64,000 nt of DNA from Anderseniella sp963700885. Lineage in GTDB: Bacteria > Pseudomonadota > Alphaproteobacteria > Rhizobiales > Aestuariivirgaceae. Below, in pieces: positions 35,471-45,269 of the stretch. Within the stretch, counting starts at the first letter, position 1; each line of letters begins with the position of its first letter. Below the pieces are notes generated by a model that ran no database searches, was not told the DNA's origin, and saw only the letters and a program-made list of their open reading frames with translations. Location: NCBI GenBank assembly GCA_963700885.1, contig CAVOZJ010000001.1, positions 62,001-126,000 on the forward strand, given 5' to 3'. The position numbers were made by a program, and so were the translations under genes.

Positions 35471-36919
35471 ATGCTTCGCAAGACAGATTTTTACATTGAC
35501 GGCAAATGGGTGGCGCCTGCCAGGGAGCATGAACTGGAGGTAATCAATCCGGCTGAAGAAACAGCATTTGCGACCATCTCGCTGGGCTCTGCCGCCGATG
35601 TGGACGCAGCAGTTGCTGCGGCGCGCAAAGCGTTCCGGACCTGGAGCAGGACCAGCCGCGAAGAACGTCTGGAATATCTCGAAAAGCTGCTGGCCGCTTA
35701 CGAAAAGCGTTCCGGCGATATGGCAAAGACTATTTCCTGCGAGGTCGGCGCCCCAATCACCATGTCGACCCAGCAGCAGGCAGGAGCCGGCTGGGGCCAT
35801 ATCAAGTCGTTCATTCGCACGCTGAAGAATTTCAAGTTTGACGCTCCCCTGAGCGAAAAAGTGACGAGCGAGCACATTACCCATGAACCCATCGGGGTAT
35901 GTGGTCTGATTACACCCTGGAACTGGCCAATGAACCAGATTTGTCTGAAGGTGGTTCCTGCCGTTGCCGCTGGTTGCACGGTCATTCTCAAACCTTCGGA
36001 AATTTCACCCATGTCCGGCATCGTGTTTGCTGAAATAATGGAGGAAGCCGGATTCCCGGCAGGCGTTTTCAATCTGGTGAATGGCGACGGCCCCAATGTC
36101 GGCGAAGCCATGTCGCGCCATCCCGGAATAGACATGATGTCCTTCACCGGATCCACGCGTGCAGGTGTCGCCGTGCAAAAGGCGGCGGCAGAAACAGTCA
36201 AGCGCGTGACACTGGAACTGGGCGGCAAGTCACCCAACATCGTGTTTGCCGATGCGGATATTCCGAAAGCTGTCAAGCGCGGTACATTGCATTGCTTCAA
36301 CAACACCGGCCAGTCCTGCAATGCTCCGACCCGCATGCTGGTAGAGCGTTCGGTTTATGATAGTGCCGTGGAAATCGCGGCAGAAACTGCAAACAACTGC
36401 AAGGTTGGCGATCCGGCTGAAGAGGGCAATCACATCGGTCCGTTGATCTCGCAAATGCAGTTCGACAAGGTGCAGACGCTGATCCAGAAAGGTATCGACG
36501 AAGGTGCAAGACTGGTGGCCGGTGGAACCGGCCGTCCTGAAGGTTTCAACCGCGGATACTATGTGCGCCCGACGGTGTTTGCCGACGTTAACAACGACAT
36601 GGCCATAGCCCGAGAGGAGATTTTCGGCCCGGTCCTTGCCATGATCCCGTTTGAAACCGAGGAAGAGGCCATCGAAATCGCCAATGACACGCAATACGGC
36701 CTGGCGGCCTATGTGCAGTCCGGCGATCAGGCGCGCGCCCAGAAGGTAGCCCGCGAACTGCGTGCCGGCATGGTGTTGTTGAACGGTGCCCAGCGTCCCG
36801 GCGGCAGCCCGTTCGGTGGCTACAAGATGTCCGGCAATGGCCGCGAAGGTGGCGATTGGGGTCTGGAAGACTTTCTGGAAGTGAAGGCAATCAGCGGCTG
36901 GGATGAGAGCGTAGCCTGA
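35471..36919 (+). CDS. NAD(P)-dependent aldehyde dehydrogenase
   Basis: 482 residues from ATG 35471 (AAGGGTAGG before). The cofactor region is ITPWNWPMNQICLKVVPAVA, with LKPSEISPMS; the catalytic Glu lies in LELGGKSPNIVF and the catalytic Cys in FNNTGQSCNAPTRM; the C-terminal GGSPFGGYKMSGNGREGG is typical. Cytosolic tetramer by family. It cannot be assigned to one aldehyde; betaine aldehyde, aminoaldehyde or aliphatic aldehydes are all possible. No operon partner: cobC converges from the other side. Confidence 0.92.
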   Translation: MLRKTDFYIDGKWVAPAREHELEVINPAEETAFATISLGSAADVDAAVAAARKAFRTWSRTSREERLEYLEKLLAAYEKRSGDMAKTISCEVGAPITMSTQQQAGAGWGHIKSFIRTLKNFKFDAPLSEKVTSEHITHEPIGVCGLITPWNWPMNQICLKVVPAVAAGCTVILKPSEISPMSGIVFAEIMEEAGFPAGVFNLVNGDGPNVGEAMSRHPGIDMMSFTGSTRAGVAVQKAAAETVKRVTLELGGKSPNIVFADADIPKAVKRGTLHCFNNTGQSCNAPTRMLVERSVYDSAVEIAAETANNCKVGDPAEEGNHIGPLISQMQFDKVQTLIQKGIDEGARLVAGGTGRPEGFNRGYYVRPTVFADVNNDMAIAREEIFGPVLAMIPFETEEEAIEIANDTQYGLAAYVQSGDQARAQKVARELRAGMVLLNGAQRPGGSPFGGYKMSGNGREGGDWGLEDFLEVKAISGWDESVA

Positions 36920-36929
36920 ACTGCTGGTA

Positions 36930-37481
36930 TTATCCCAGTGCCGTTGCGGTGTTGTCTGCTGCAATCACCCAGCCGCCGCCATACGGTGTCTGGGTAACCC
37001 AGGCGTCGCGCACGCCAACATGATCCAGTACCGCCCGAATAACGCCTGCGTGGGTGACCACCAGCGTGCTGGTGCCGGTTTGCCAGGCCCCGGTTGCCTC
37101 AAGCACTGCAAGCGCCCGCGCCTGCATCTGATGCACGCTCTCACCCCCGTGAGGCCGCGCGTAGAGCAGATCGTTGGCCCACTGGTTTAATTCATCAACC
37201 GGTACATCGTCCCACCGCAGGCCTTCCCAGACACCGAAATCCATTTCCTTCAGTCCATCATGAAATGCAAGTTGTGAGCCGTGTGTCGTGCTTATGTGCT
37301 CGGCCAGCCTGGCGCACCTGACAAGCGGGCTGGATAAAATCTGATCCGCCTTCCACGGCAGAATATCCAGGACTGCCATGGCTTCGCTGGCAAAATTGGC
37401 GCCGGGTCTCAGGTCGGTCACGCCATAACACGTGCCGTCTGCAATGTCGGGTCTGGTGTGGCGCAGCAGAACTAGACCCAT
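36930..37481 (-). CDS. cobC: Histidine phosphatase, probable alpha-ribazole phosphatase
   Basis: 183 residues from ATG 37481. The phosphohistidine motif is LLRHTRPDIADGTCYGVTDL, close to that of CobC, with catalytic LSSPLVRCARLAEHI and VVTHAGVIRAVL. It overlaps the end of cobS by 10 bases, so translation is coupled. The enzyme removes the phosphate of alpha-ribazole phosphate before or after its transfer to cobinamide. Confidence 0.85.
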   Translation of the reverse strand: MGLVLLRHTRPDIADGTCYGVTDLRPGANFASEAMAVLDILPWKADQILSSPLVRCARLAEHISTTHGSQLAFHDGLKEMDFGVWEGLRWDDVPVDELNQWANDLLYARPHGGESVHQMQARALAVLEATGAWQTGTSTLVVTHAGVIRAVLDHVGVRDAWVTQTPYGGGWVIAADNTATALG

Positions 37482-38245
37482 GCCGCAAGCCCAAGATAGA
37501 AGCCGAGTTCGCCCGCCTGCTGCACCGCGCCAAGACAATCGCCGGTGTATCCGTCAAGTTTCTGCATAAACCGATACCGGACCACGATGGCGGCAACTGC
37601 CGATCCGGCAATGGCGCAGACGATTGCGCCTGCCGGCAGCACTGCCAGACTTCCGGCCACGATCAGCAACAGCGTTATCCCGGCAGCAAGCCAGCTTTCC
37701 CGCGAGGGTTTTGCCGCTACCGCGCTGGCTGTACCGCCTTCCGGACGGGCATACCGGGCTGTCGCCAATACTCCCAGAATAGCCGCACGGCTGGTCACAT
37801 GTGCACCTACCAGCGCCACGACCGCTATTGCGGGCGTCAGGCTGGCCAGTGCGAATACCTTTGCCGCGATAACCAGGATCAGACCAAGGGTGCCATACGC
37901 ACCAATGTGGCTGTCCTTCATGATGGCGAGGGCTTTTTCCCGGTTTTGGCCGCCGCCAACTCCATCGCAGACGTCTGCCAGTCCGTCTTCATGCAACCCA
38001 CCGGTTACAAGGACGGCAGCTGCGACCGCAAGCAGGCTGGCGAGCGTGCCGCTGAAGATTTGCGCTGCCAGCCAGTAAACGATTGCTGCGATGAGCCCGA
38101 TAACGGCGCCTGATGCCGGGTAATAGCCAACAGATGCGCGTTCACGCTCTTTCGACCATTCTGCGTTGTTCAAACCGGGCAGACGCGTCATGAACTGCAG
38201 GGCGATTGCGAAGCTCGACAGTTGTTTGCGAAAATTGTCGTTCAT
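37472..38245 (-). CDS. cobS: Adenosylcobinamide-GDP ribazoletransferase
   Basis: 257 residues, polytopic membrane protein. Signature GGLHEDGLADVCDGVGGGQN followed by ALAIMKDSHIGAYGTLGL is diagnostic of CobS, which joins alpha-ribazole to GDP-cobinamide. At least six hydrophobic segments. The start overlaps the stop of cobT by 4 bases (ATGA). Confidence 0.95.
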   Translation of the reverse strand: MNDNFRKQLSSFAIALQFMTRLPGLNNAEWSKERERASVGYYPASGAVIGLIAAIVYWLAAQIFSGTLASLLAVAAAVLVTGGLHEDGLADVCDGVGGGQNREKALAIMKDSHIGAYGTLGLILVIAAKVFALASLTPAIAVVALVGAHVTSRAAILGVLATARYARPEGGTASAVAAKPSRESWLAAGITLLLIVAGSLAVLPAGAIVCAIAGSAVAAIVVRYRFMQKLDGYTGDCLGAVQQAGELGFYLGLAAWV

Positions 38246-39297
38246 GCCTTGCCGGAAACCCCGGCACTTTCAAAACTCGCCATATCGCACAACATGGCTG
38301 CGGCGCATCTCAGCAATGGCCATGCCAGCAGGGCACCTGTGCCTTCGCCCAGCCGCAAATCCAGGTCAAGCAGCGGCCTGACCCCAAGGGCGGTGATCAT
38401 TGCTTCGTGGCCAGCGTCGCCAGAGGCATGAGAAAACACCAAATATTCACGCACCGCCGGCAGCAGGTGAACGGCGGCCAGTGCAGCAGCCGTCGCAATG
38501 GTTCCATCGACCAGGATTATGCGCCCGGAAGCGGCAGCGCCCAGCATTGCACCTGTCATCATGTTTATTTCAAAACCACCGTACTCCGCCATGGTTTGTC
38601 CGGTGTTCAACGCACCCGGCGTTCGGGCGCCGGCTTTCTCCAGAACAGCCAGTTTTCGAACCAGCCCAGCATCGTCGACACCGGTACCGCGTCCCACAAA
38701 ATCCGCCAGCGGCCGGCCGGTAAGCTTGTGTGCCAAAAGTGCCGCAGACGAGGTGTTGGCAATACCCATCTCGCCAAACGCGACAGCATCGCCGGTTGCC
38801 GACTTGCCAAGTTTGGCACCATGTTCCAGGCATGCAGACAATTGCTCATGCGTCATGGCTGGTCCATCCAGAAAACTGGCAGTACCTGGCGCCACACGGC
38901 GTGAAATCAGTTTCTCGTGGGACAGGGGTTCACCGGCAATGCCCGCATCGACCACGCGTACGGCGATGCCCTGTGTTTTGGCAAACACATTGGCGGCAGC
39001 ACCGTCAGCGAGAAAATTCAACACCATCTGGCGCGACACTTCCTGCGGAAATGCGGAAACGCCGGCTGTTGCGATGCCGTGATCGGCGGCAAAAATGGTC
39101 AGCGAGCAGGTATCCATGACCGGCAGCAGTGTGTGCTGAACGCGGGCAATCTGAGCCGCCAGCGCTTCGATGCGGCCGAGCGATCCGGGTGGTTTGGTCT
39201 TGCTGTCGATGGCATGTGCAATCTGATCATCAAGTTGTGTGCCAACCGGATCGACTTGTGGCAGCCCTGGCGGATTCATGTATTCTGGTTTGGACAT
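38242..39297 (-). CDS. cobT: Nicotinate-nucleotide-dimethylbenzimidazole phosphoribosyltransferase
   Basis: 351 residues. KTKPPGSLGRIEALAAQIA at the start, IFAADHGIATAGVSAFPQEV, FGEMGIANTSSAALLAHKLTG and the late GEGTGALLAWPLL are the CobT landmarks. The enzyme makes alpha-ribazole phosphate from nicotinate mononucleotide and dimethylbenzimidazole. First gene of cobT-cobS-cobC. No cobalamin riboswitch precedes it. Confidence 0.95.
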   Translation of the reverse strand: MSKPEYMNPPGLPQVDPVGTQLDDQIAHAIDSKTKPPGSLGRIEALAAQIARVQHTLLPVMDTCSLTIFAADHGIATAGVSAFPQEVSRQMVLNFLADGAAANVFAKTQGIAVRVVDAGIAGEPLSHEKLISRRVAPGTASFLDGPAMTHEQLSACLEHGAKLGKSATGDAVAFGEMGIANTSSAALLAHKLTGRPLADFVGRGTGVDDAGLVRKLAVLEKAGARTPGALNTGQTMAEYGGFEINMMTGAMLGAAASGRIILVDGTIATAAALAAVHLLPAVREYLVFSHASGDAGHEAMITALGVRPLLDLDLRLGEGTGALLAWPLLRCAAAMLCDMASFESAGVSGKA

Positions 39298-39330
39298 GAT
39301 GCGGACGCTAGTTCATTTGTTTCTCAGATA

Positions 39331-39348
39331 GAAGTGTTTGACCACTTC
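39331..39348. promoter_or_regulatory. Short inverted repeat in the cobT leader
   Basis: gaagtgtttgaccacttc has 6-bp arms around six bases, 34 bp before the cobT start. It may be an operator or a chance hairpin. Confidence 0.2.
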
Positions 39349-39445
39349 ATCACGTTCACGACAAGTTTCTTTTCGCCATCCTTGATTCAGCGTATAACCT
39401 GCACGACCTAAGACATGAACCGCCATGTGAACGACGGAAACCCAG

Positions 39446-39482
39446 TGGCTGATACGTCATGAAGCGATGGCCGATACGTCAT
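39446..39482 (+). promoter_or_regulatory. Tandem direct repeats upstream of the RND operon
   Basis: tggctgatacgtcat (39446-39460) and tggccgatacgtcat (39468-39482) are 15-base direct repeats differing at one base and spaced exactly 22 bp, about two helical turns. They end 26 bp before the ATG of the efflux adaptor, so a protein bound there would cover the promoter region. Likely operator for an unknown regulator. Confidence 0.5.
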
Positions 39483-39508
39483 AACCGGATGAAAGTGCTG
39501 CTCGCGTA

Positions 39509-40633
39509 ATGTCTGTTTTTAAACAAATACTTGTCCTGATGGTGCTGAGCGCTGTCGCCTATGGCGGATATGCGGGGTATGATCACTGGAAGGCCAGCGT
39601 TGCCGCAACTTCGTCTGACGCGGCAAAGCAGGCAGGTGGCAAACCGGAACCAGACAGCAATCGCCGCGGTGGCGGGGAGACGGCTGTTGCGACAGCATTT
39701 GCGGAAATTCGTATACTTTCGCGCACTGTTGAAGCCGTCGGAAATACCCGCGCAGTTCGTTATGTCGACATAAAGCCCAAGGCAGACGGCACGGTCACTG
39801 CAATCCATTATACATCAGGCACCCGTGTCGAAAAGGGTGCTGTCCTGTTCACACTCGATGATGATATCGAAAAGGCAGACCTGGCACAGGCAGAAGCGGA
39901 ATTTCTGAAAGCCGATCTTGCTCTCAAGCGCGGCGAACAGCTAAGCCAGTCACGTATCACCGCAAAGTCATCCGTTGAGGAGCTGCAGGCCGCCATGTCT
40001 GCTGCTGCAGCCCAGGTTGATCGCACCAGGGCCCGCCTGGCGGACCGGACAATTCTGGCTCCTTTCGGAGGCACTCCGGGATTTCACGCGGTAGATGCGG
40101 GCGCGCGGGTCACCAAGGACACGGTACTGACCCGTCTCGATGACCTGTCGTCGGTGCTTCTTGAATTTGCCGTACCCGAAGAATATTTCGCAATCGCCAG
40201 GGTCGGTCTGCATGCCAGGGCGATTACGGCAGCTTACCCTGATCGGGTTTTTGATGCGAAGATCACCCAGGTGGATACAATGGTTGATCCCGTCAACCGG
40301 TCATTCAGGGTGCGCGCGGAAATTGACAATTCAGATGGGGCCCTGCCGTCCGGCATGTTCATGCAGCTGACGCTTGAACTGGACAGCGAGGCCATGGTGA
40401 TGGTGCCCGAAGAATCAATCACGGTTGAGGGCGCCAATTCACACGTGTTTGTTGTGGCCGATGGCAAGGCAAACAAGCGGAATGTTACAATCGGCGTGCG
40501 CGAACCAGGGTTTGTGCAGATTGTCAGCGGGCTTGCCGAGGGCGACGAAATTGTAACGCTTGGCACTTCGAAGGTACGTCCTGGTTCCGCAGTCAGGGTT
40601 GTGGACGCCAAGGCGCCAGGCGCAGCCCAATGA
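39509..40633 (+). CDS. RND efflux periplasmic adaptor
   Basis: 374 residues with an uncleaved N-terminal membrane anchor (ILVLMVLSAVAYGGYAGY). The lipoyl/biotinyl half-motif IKPKADGTVTAIHYTSGTRV, a helical hairpin (residues ~110-170) and the beta-barrel segment YFAIARVGLHARAITAAYP are those of membrane fusion proteins. It bridges the inner-membrane pump and an outer-membrane channel, not encoded here. Its stop overlaps the pump gene by 4 bases. Confidence 0.93.
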   Translation: MSVFKQILVLMVLSAVAYGGYAGYDHWKASVAATSSDAAKQAGGKPEPDSNRRGGGETAVATAFAEIRILSRTVEAVGNTRAVRYVDIKPKADGTVTAIHYTSGTRVEKGAVLFTLDDDIEKADLAQAEAEFLKADLALKRGEQLSQSRITAKSSVEELQAAMSAAAAQVDRTRARLADRTILAPFGGTPGFHAVDAGARVTKDTVLTRLDDLSSVLLEFAVPEEYFAIARVGLHARAITAAYPDRVFDAKITQVDTMVDPVNRSFRVRAEIDNSDGALPSGMFMQLTLELDSEAMVMVPEESITVEGANSHVFVVADGKANKRNVTIGVREPGFVQIVSGLAEGDEIVTLGTSKVRPGSAVRVVDAKAPGAAQ

Positions 40634-43600
40634 CCCTGTCGGAACTCTCCATCCGCCGGCCGGTACTGGCAGCGGTCGTGTCGCTGCTGATCATCGTGGC
40701 CGGACTGGCTTCGCTCAATGCAATCTCGGTGCGTGAGTTGCCGGACGTGGATTCGTCCGTCGTGTCTGTTACCACTACCTACGTTGGGGCCGCGCCTGAA
40801 GTCGTCGACACGGATATCACTGAAATTGTAGACAGTGCCGTCGCCGGAATTTCCGGCGTCAAGACCATTACTTCCACCAGTCAGCGGGGGCGTTCAACCA
40901 CCACCATCGAATTCGAGCTTGGCCGCGACATCGACCAGGCGGCAAATGACGTGCGTGACGCAGTTGGCAGGGTGCGAGGTCAACTGCCGGAGGAAGTGGA
41001 CGAACCACAGGTGGTCAAGAGCGATTCCGACGCTGATCCGGTGATGCGTCTGGCTGTCTACTCCGACCGGCAGAGCCCGGAGGAGGTCACCGACTATGTG
41101 GAGCGCTTCATCAAGGATCGCATTACCACGCTTGACGGGGTGGCTGATGTGCGCATTTACGGCCAGCGTCGCGCCGCTATCCGCATCTGGCTTGACCGCA
41201 GGGCCCTGGCGGCGCGCAATCTCACCGTGGCTGACGTCGAGACGGCGCTGCGCCAGAACAACCTGGAACTGCCGGCAGGCGAAATTGAATCCAATACCCG
41301 GCTGTTTACCGTCCGGCTGGATTCCAGGCTGACCGATCCACAACAGTTTCGCGACATTGTGGTAACAGAAGCAGGTGGTGTGCCGATCAGGCTGGGTGAT
41401 GTGGCGCGGGTGGAGAAAGGCGTCGAGGACGACAGCACCATCGTGCGCTCAAACGGTCTGAACGCCATCGGTATCGCGGTCCTGCGTCAGTCGCAATCCA
41501 ATACGATCGCCATATCAAATGCGGTTCGAGAGCAGCTTGATACCCTCAATGCGCAGTTGCCGGAGGGTATGCAGATTTTCGTAGGCTCGGATGATGCCGT
41601 ATTTGTCAGCGCGTCGATCAAGGAAGTGCTGATCGCGCTGGGCCTGTCGCTGATTCTGGTTGTCCTTGTGATCCTGCTGTTCCTGCGCTCTGTCCGGGCC
41701 ACATTGATTCCGGCCATAACCATTCCGGTGTCACTGATCGGATGTTTCTTCCTGATTTACCTGCTGGGCTTCTCGCTCAACGTGCTGACATTGCTGGCAT
41801 TGCTGCTGGCTATTGGACTGGTGGTTGATGATGCCATCGTCATGCTGGAGAATATTGAACGCCGCCTGGCGCGCGGCGAGACCAGGTTGCAGGCAGCCGT
41901 GCATGGGGCAAGGCAGGTGACGTTTGCCATTCTGGCAACCTCTGTCACGCTGATAGCAGTGTTCGTTCCGATCTCATTCCTGCAGGGCGCAGCCGGCAAA
42001 CTGTTTACCGAGTTTGGTTTCGTGCTGGCCAGCGCCGTTATCATTTCCACCTTTGTGGCGCTGAGCGCCTGCCCGGCGCTTGCCTCGAAAATCCTGAAGG
42101 CGCGCGACGACGTCTCCCCTGATGAACTTCAACAGCCTGAAGGTGTTGTGTACCGCTGGTATCGCCGCGCAGTCACGGCCTCCATCCATGCGCCGCTGGT
42201 CGTTATCTTCGCCTGCCTGGTATTTTCCGGCGCCAGCTACTTCGCTTTGCAGAACACTCAACGCGAGTTGACCCCGACCGAGGACAGAAGCCTTGTTTTC
42301 GTGCCGATGACTGCACCGCAGGGCTCAACGCTGGCGTTCACCGATGCCCAGGTCAAGAAACTTGAAGAGCAGCTGATCAAGGTCAAGGACGAACTCGATA
42401 TAAGGGTCATTTACACTTTTACCGGATTTCGCGACAGACCGTATCGTTCATTCATGGTGATCAGGTTTGCCCCCTGGGATGAACGCGACAGCTCGGTGGT
42501 TGCCGCGCGCCGCCGGATCATTCCCATGGTCGAGAGTGTTACGGGTGCCCGCGGTTTCCCCGTCATGCCGTCCGGCCTGGGGCTGCGCGGCAACTCCAGC
42601 CCGTTGCGGGCCGTTATTGGCGGACCGGATTATGAAAACGTCAAGGTGTGGGCCGAGGAACTGCTGCAAAAAGCGCAGGACAACCCCGGTCTGGCCAATG
42701 CGGAAATCGATTTCGAGCAGAACCAGCCGCAATTCCGCCTGACTGTAGACCGCAAGCGAGCAGACGATCTGGGCGTTTCGGTACGCACCATCGCATCTAC
42801 CCTGCAGACCATGCTGGCTTCTCGCGAGATCACCAGCTATATCGACCGGGGCCGTGAGTATCCCGTGATCCTCCAGGCGGAAGATCGCCACCGGCAATCG
42901 CCGGATGATATTTCGAAACTGTTCATCCGCTCCGACGATGGCCGATCGATAGTGCCGCTTTCATCGGTGGTCAAGTTCGTGGAAACATCCGAGGCGCCGG
43001 CGCTGAAGCGATACAATCGTTTGCCGTCCATCACCTTGTCGGCAGCCCTGAATGAAGGCTATGCGCTTGGCAACGCAATTGACTTTGTACGCGATGAAGC
43101 CGCCAGCACACTGCCACCGGAAGCCAGCCTGAGTTTTTCCGGCCAGTCACAGCAGTATCTTGAGGCCTCGTCCGGAGTGGCTGTGACATTTGCGCTTGCC
43201 ATACTGATCGTGTTTCTTGTGCTGGCCGGACAGTTTGAAAGTTTTGTACATCCGCTGATCATCATGCTGTCTGTGCCACTGGCTGTGGCGGGCGCGCTTT
43301 ATGCATTGTGGGGCGCCGGACTGAGCCTCAATATCTACTCGCAAATCGGCATCATTCTCCTGATCGGCCTGATGGCAAAGAACGGTATCCTGATCGTCGA
43401 GTTTGCGAATCAGTTGCGCGATGAGGGCATGGAAGTCCGTGAAGCAGTGATAGAGGCATCTGTACTTCGCCTGCGCCCGATCGTCATGACCGTCATATCG
43501 ACCGTTCTGGGCGCGGTGCCGCTGGTGCTGGCTTCCGGCGCCGGTGCCGAAAGCCGCGTCGCGATAGGCACCGTGGTCATTGGCGGGTTGTTGTGCGCAG

Positions 43601-43743
43601 GCGTGTTGACGCTGTTCCTGACACCGGTGCTTTATGACCTTATGGCGCGGTTTACCCGGCCGCGCGGATTCATCGAAAAGCGGCTGGCCGAAGAGCTTGA
43701 TACGGCAGGTTCGGCTCAGGCAATCCCGCAACCGGGTGAATAA
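40630..43743 (+). CDS. RND-family multidrug efflux pump (AcrB/MexB-like)
   Basis: 1037 residues, standard for hydrophobe/amphiphile efflux-1 pumps. The start SIRRPVLAAVVSLLIIVAGL, two large periplasmic loops and twelve membrane helices are present. The proton-relay pair of aspartates is in TM4 (IGLVVDDAIVMLENI). The second half repeats the pattern (LLIGLMAKNGILIVEFANQL). It forms a trimer and is driven by the proton gradient. The substrate is unknown; an MttB-type gene starts 6 bp after its stop. Confidence 0.95.
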   Translation: MTLSELSIRRPVLAAVVSLLIIVAGLASLNAISVRELPDVDSSVVSVTTTYVGAAPEVVDTDITEIVDSAVAGISGVKTITSTSQRGRSTTTIEFELGRDIDQAANDVRDAVGRVRGQLPEEVDEPQVVKSDSDADPVMRLAVYSDRQSPEEVTDYVERFIKDRITTLDGVADVRIYGQRRAAIRIWLDRRALAARNLTVADVETALRQNNLELPAGEIESNTRLFTVRLDSRLTDPQQFRDIVVTEAGGVPIRLGDVARVEKGVEDDSTIVRSNGLNAIGIAVLRQSQSNTIAISNAVREQLDTLNAQLPEGMQIFVGSDDAVFVSASIKEVLIALGLSLILVVLVILLFLRSVRATLIPAITIPVSLIGCFFLIYLLGFSLNVLTLLALLLAIGLVVDDAIVMLENIERRLARGETRLQAAVHGARQVTFAILATSVTLIAVFVPISFLQGAAGKLFTEFGFVLASAVIISTFVALSACPALASKILKARDDVSPDELQQPEGVVYRWYRRAVTASIHAPLVVIFACLVFSGASYFALQNTQRELTPTEDRSLVFVPMTAPQGSTLAFTDAQVKKLEEQLIKVKDELDIRVIYTFTGFRDRPYRSFMVIRFAPWDERDSSVVAARRRIIPMVESVTGARGFPVMPSGLGLRGNSSPLRAVIGGPDYENVKVWAEELLQKAQDNPGLANAEIDFEQNQPQFRLTVDRKRADDLGVSVRTIASTLQTMLASREITSYIDRGREYPVILQAEDRHRQSPDDISKLFIRSDDGRSIVPLSSVVKFVETSEAPALKRYNRLPSITLSAALNEGYALGNAIDFVRDEAASTLPPEASLSFSGQSQQYLEASSGVAVTFALAILIVFLVLAGQFESFVHPLIIMLSVPLAVAGALYALWGAGLSLNIYSQIGIILLIGLMAKNGILIVEFANQLRDEGMEVREAVIEASVLRLRPIVMTVISTVLGAVPLVLASGAGAESRVAIGTVVIGGLLCAGVLTLFLTPVLYDLMARFTRPRGFIEKRLAEELDTAGSAQAIPQPGE

Positions 43744-43748
43744 ACCCG

Positions 43749-45269
43749 ATGGCGCGTCGTAATCGTGTCTCGCGTGACAGGCAAACATCACGTACCGGTG
43801 TCCCGGCCTCTCCCTATATTCGCCGTGCAATGCCGTTCTTTGATGTGCTGGACGATGACAGGCTGGTCAAACTGGAAGAGCAGGTCGACTGGATCATTCA
43901 GGATGTGGGGCTGGCGTTCCGGGATGACCCTGAAGCCATTCGCATCTGGAAGCAGGCAGGTGCGAAAATAGACGGCGATATCGTTCGCGCGCCCGCAGAC
44001 TGGGTGCGTTCGCTGTGCGCCACCGCACCGGCGCAATTCACCCAGCTGGCCCGCAACCGTGATCGCTCGGTGGTCATCGGCGGCAACAACCAGGTTTATG
44101 CGCCGATCTACGGAGCGCCCTTTGTGCGCGACCTGCACGGTGGCCGCCGCTATGGCGACATTGAGAGTTTTCGCAAGCTGGTAAAGCTCACCTACATGCA
44201 TCCAAACCTGCATCATGGCGGGTTTGTCACATGCGAACCTTGTGACCTTCCCGTATCCAAGCGGCATTTCGACATGTTGTATGCCCACATGACGCTGAGT
44301 GACAAGCCGCATCTCGGCGCCATCACGGAGATGTCGCGGGCGCAGGACAGTGTCGACATGGCGGAGATTGTCTTCGGCAGGCAGGTGATGGATGAAAACT
44401 GCGTCATAATGGGTAACGTGAACACCAACTCGCCCTTGCTGGTCGACAAGGTCGTTACCGAGGCGATTCGGGTTTATTCCGGACGCGGGCAGGGCATCAT
44501 TGTCGTGCCATTTATCCTGAGTGGTGCGATGGGGCCTGTTTCCACCGCTGCGTCAGTGACCCAGGCAATGGCCGAGGCCATAATGGTCTGCGCCTTCACC
44601 CAGCTGGTCAGGCCCGGTGCGCCATTTGTTCTCGGAAACTTCCTGTCATCAATGTCATTGAAATCCGGAGCGCCGACATTCGGCATGCCAGAGCCGGTCT
44701 TGAGCAACTACGTAATTGGCCAGCTCGCCCGCAGAATTGGATTGCCGCTACGCTGCGGCGGTTCCCTGACGGCGTCGAAAATAGAAGACGCCCAGGCAGC
44801 CTATGAATCAGCTGATTCCATGCATTCGACCATGCTGGCCGGTGCCAATTACGTGCTGCACGCAGCCGGCTGGCTGGAAGGAGGTCTGTGTACCGGCTTT
44901 GAAAAACTGGTCATGGATGCAGATCGTCTGGGCAGTTACCAGAAGATACTGGACGAGGCACTCGACACCAGCGACGAGGCCTTTGCCAGGGACGCCTACG
45001 CTGAAGTGGCGCCCGGCGGGTATTTTCTGGGTTGCGCCCATACCATGCGGAACTACCAGACGGCTTTTTATGAGCCGCGACTGTCCGACAGTGAGAACGT
45101 GGAAAGTTGGGAAGAAGCAGGCTCCAGCGATATGAGAATGCGCGCTTACGATCAATGGAACAATATGCTGAAGCAGTATCAAGCGCCGCCGATCGATGCC
45201 GGCATCAGGGAAGAACTGGACGCATATGTGGCCCGGCGGAAAGAGGAAATCCCGGATGCGTGGTACTGA
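43749..45269 (+). CDS. MttB-superfamily methyltransferase without pyrrolysine
   Basis: 506 residues. YGAPFVRDLHGGRRYGDIE, LTYMHPNLHHGGFVTCEP, GVPF-like stretch VVPFILSGAMGPVSTAASV and GGSLTASKIEDAQAAYESAD are hallmarks of the trimethylamine methyltransferase (MttB) superfamily. There is no in-frame amber codon, so it belongs to the large non-pyrrolysine group that includes glycine betaine methyltransferase and demethylases of carnitine or proline betaine. Such enzymes pass a methyl group to a corrinoid protein; none is present here. It starts 6 bp after the RND pump and is probably in that operon. Confidence 0.88.
   Translation: MARRNRVSRDRQTSRTGVPASPYIRRAMPFFDVLDDDRLVKLEEQVDWIIQDVGLAFRDDPEAIRIWKQAGAKIDGDIVRAPADWVRSLCATAPAQFTQLARNRDRSVVIGGNNQVYAPIYGAPFVRDLHGGRRYGDIESFRKLVKLTYMHPNLHHGGFVTCEPCDLPVSKRHFDMLYAHMTLSDKPHLGAITEMSRAQDSVDMAEIVFGRQVMDENCVIMGNVNTNSPLLVDKVVTEAIRVYSGRGQGIIVVPFILSGAMGPVSTAASVTQAMAEAIMVCAFTQLVRPGAPFVLGNFLSSMSLKSGAPTFGMPEPVLSNYVIGQLARRIGLPLRCGGSLTASKIEDAQAAYESADSMHSTMLAGANYVLHAAGWLEGGLCTGFEKLVMDADRLGSYQKILDEALDTSDEAFARDAYAEVAPGGYFLGCAHTMRNYQTAFYEPRLSDSENVESWEEAGSSDMRMRAYDQWNNMLKQYQAPPIDAGIREELDAYVARRKEEIPDAWY

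Noticed and set aside
39298..39508. Cobalamin riboswitch before cobT
   Set aside because: Only a lone GCCACTGGG on the cobT strand recalls the element; the other conserved boxes and the B12 box are missing, and the position is too far upstream and inside the divergent promoter.
43749..45269. Pyrrolysine-containing MttB
   Set aside because: The reading frame is continuous without an in-frame TAG, so it belongs to the non-pyrrolysine members.
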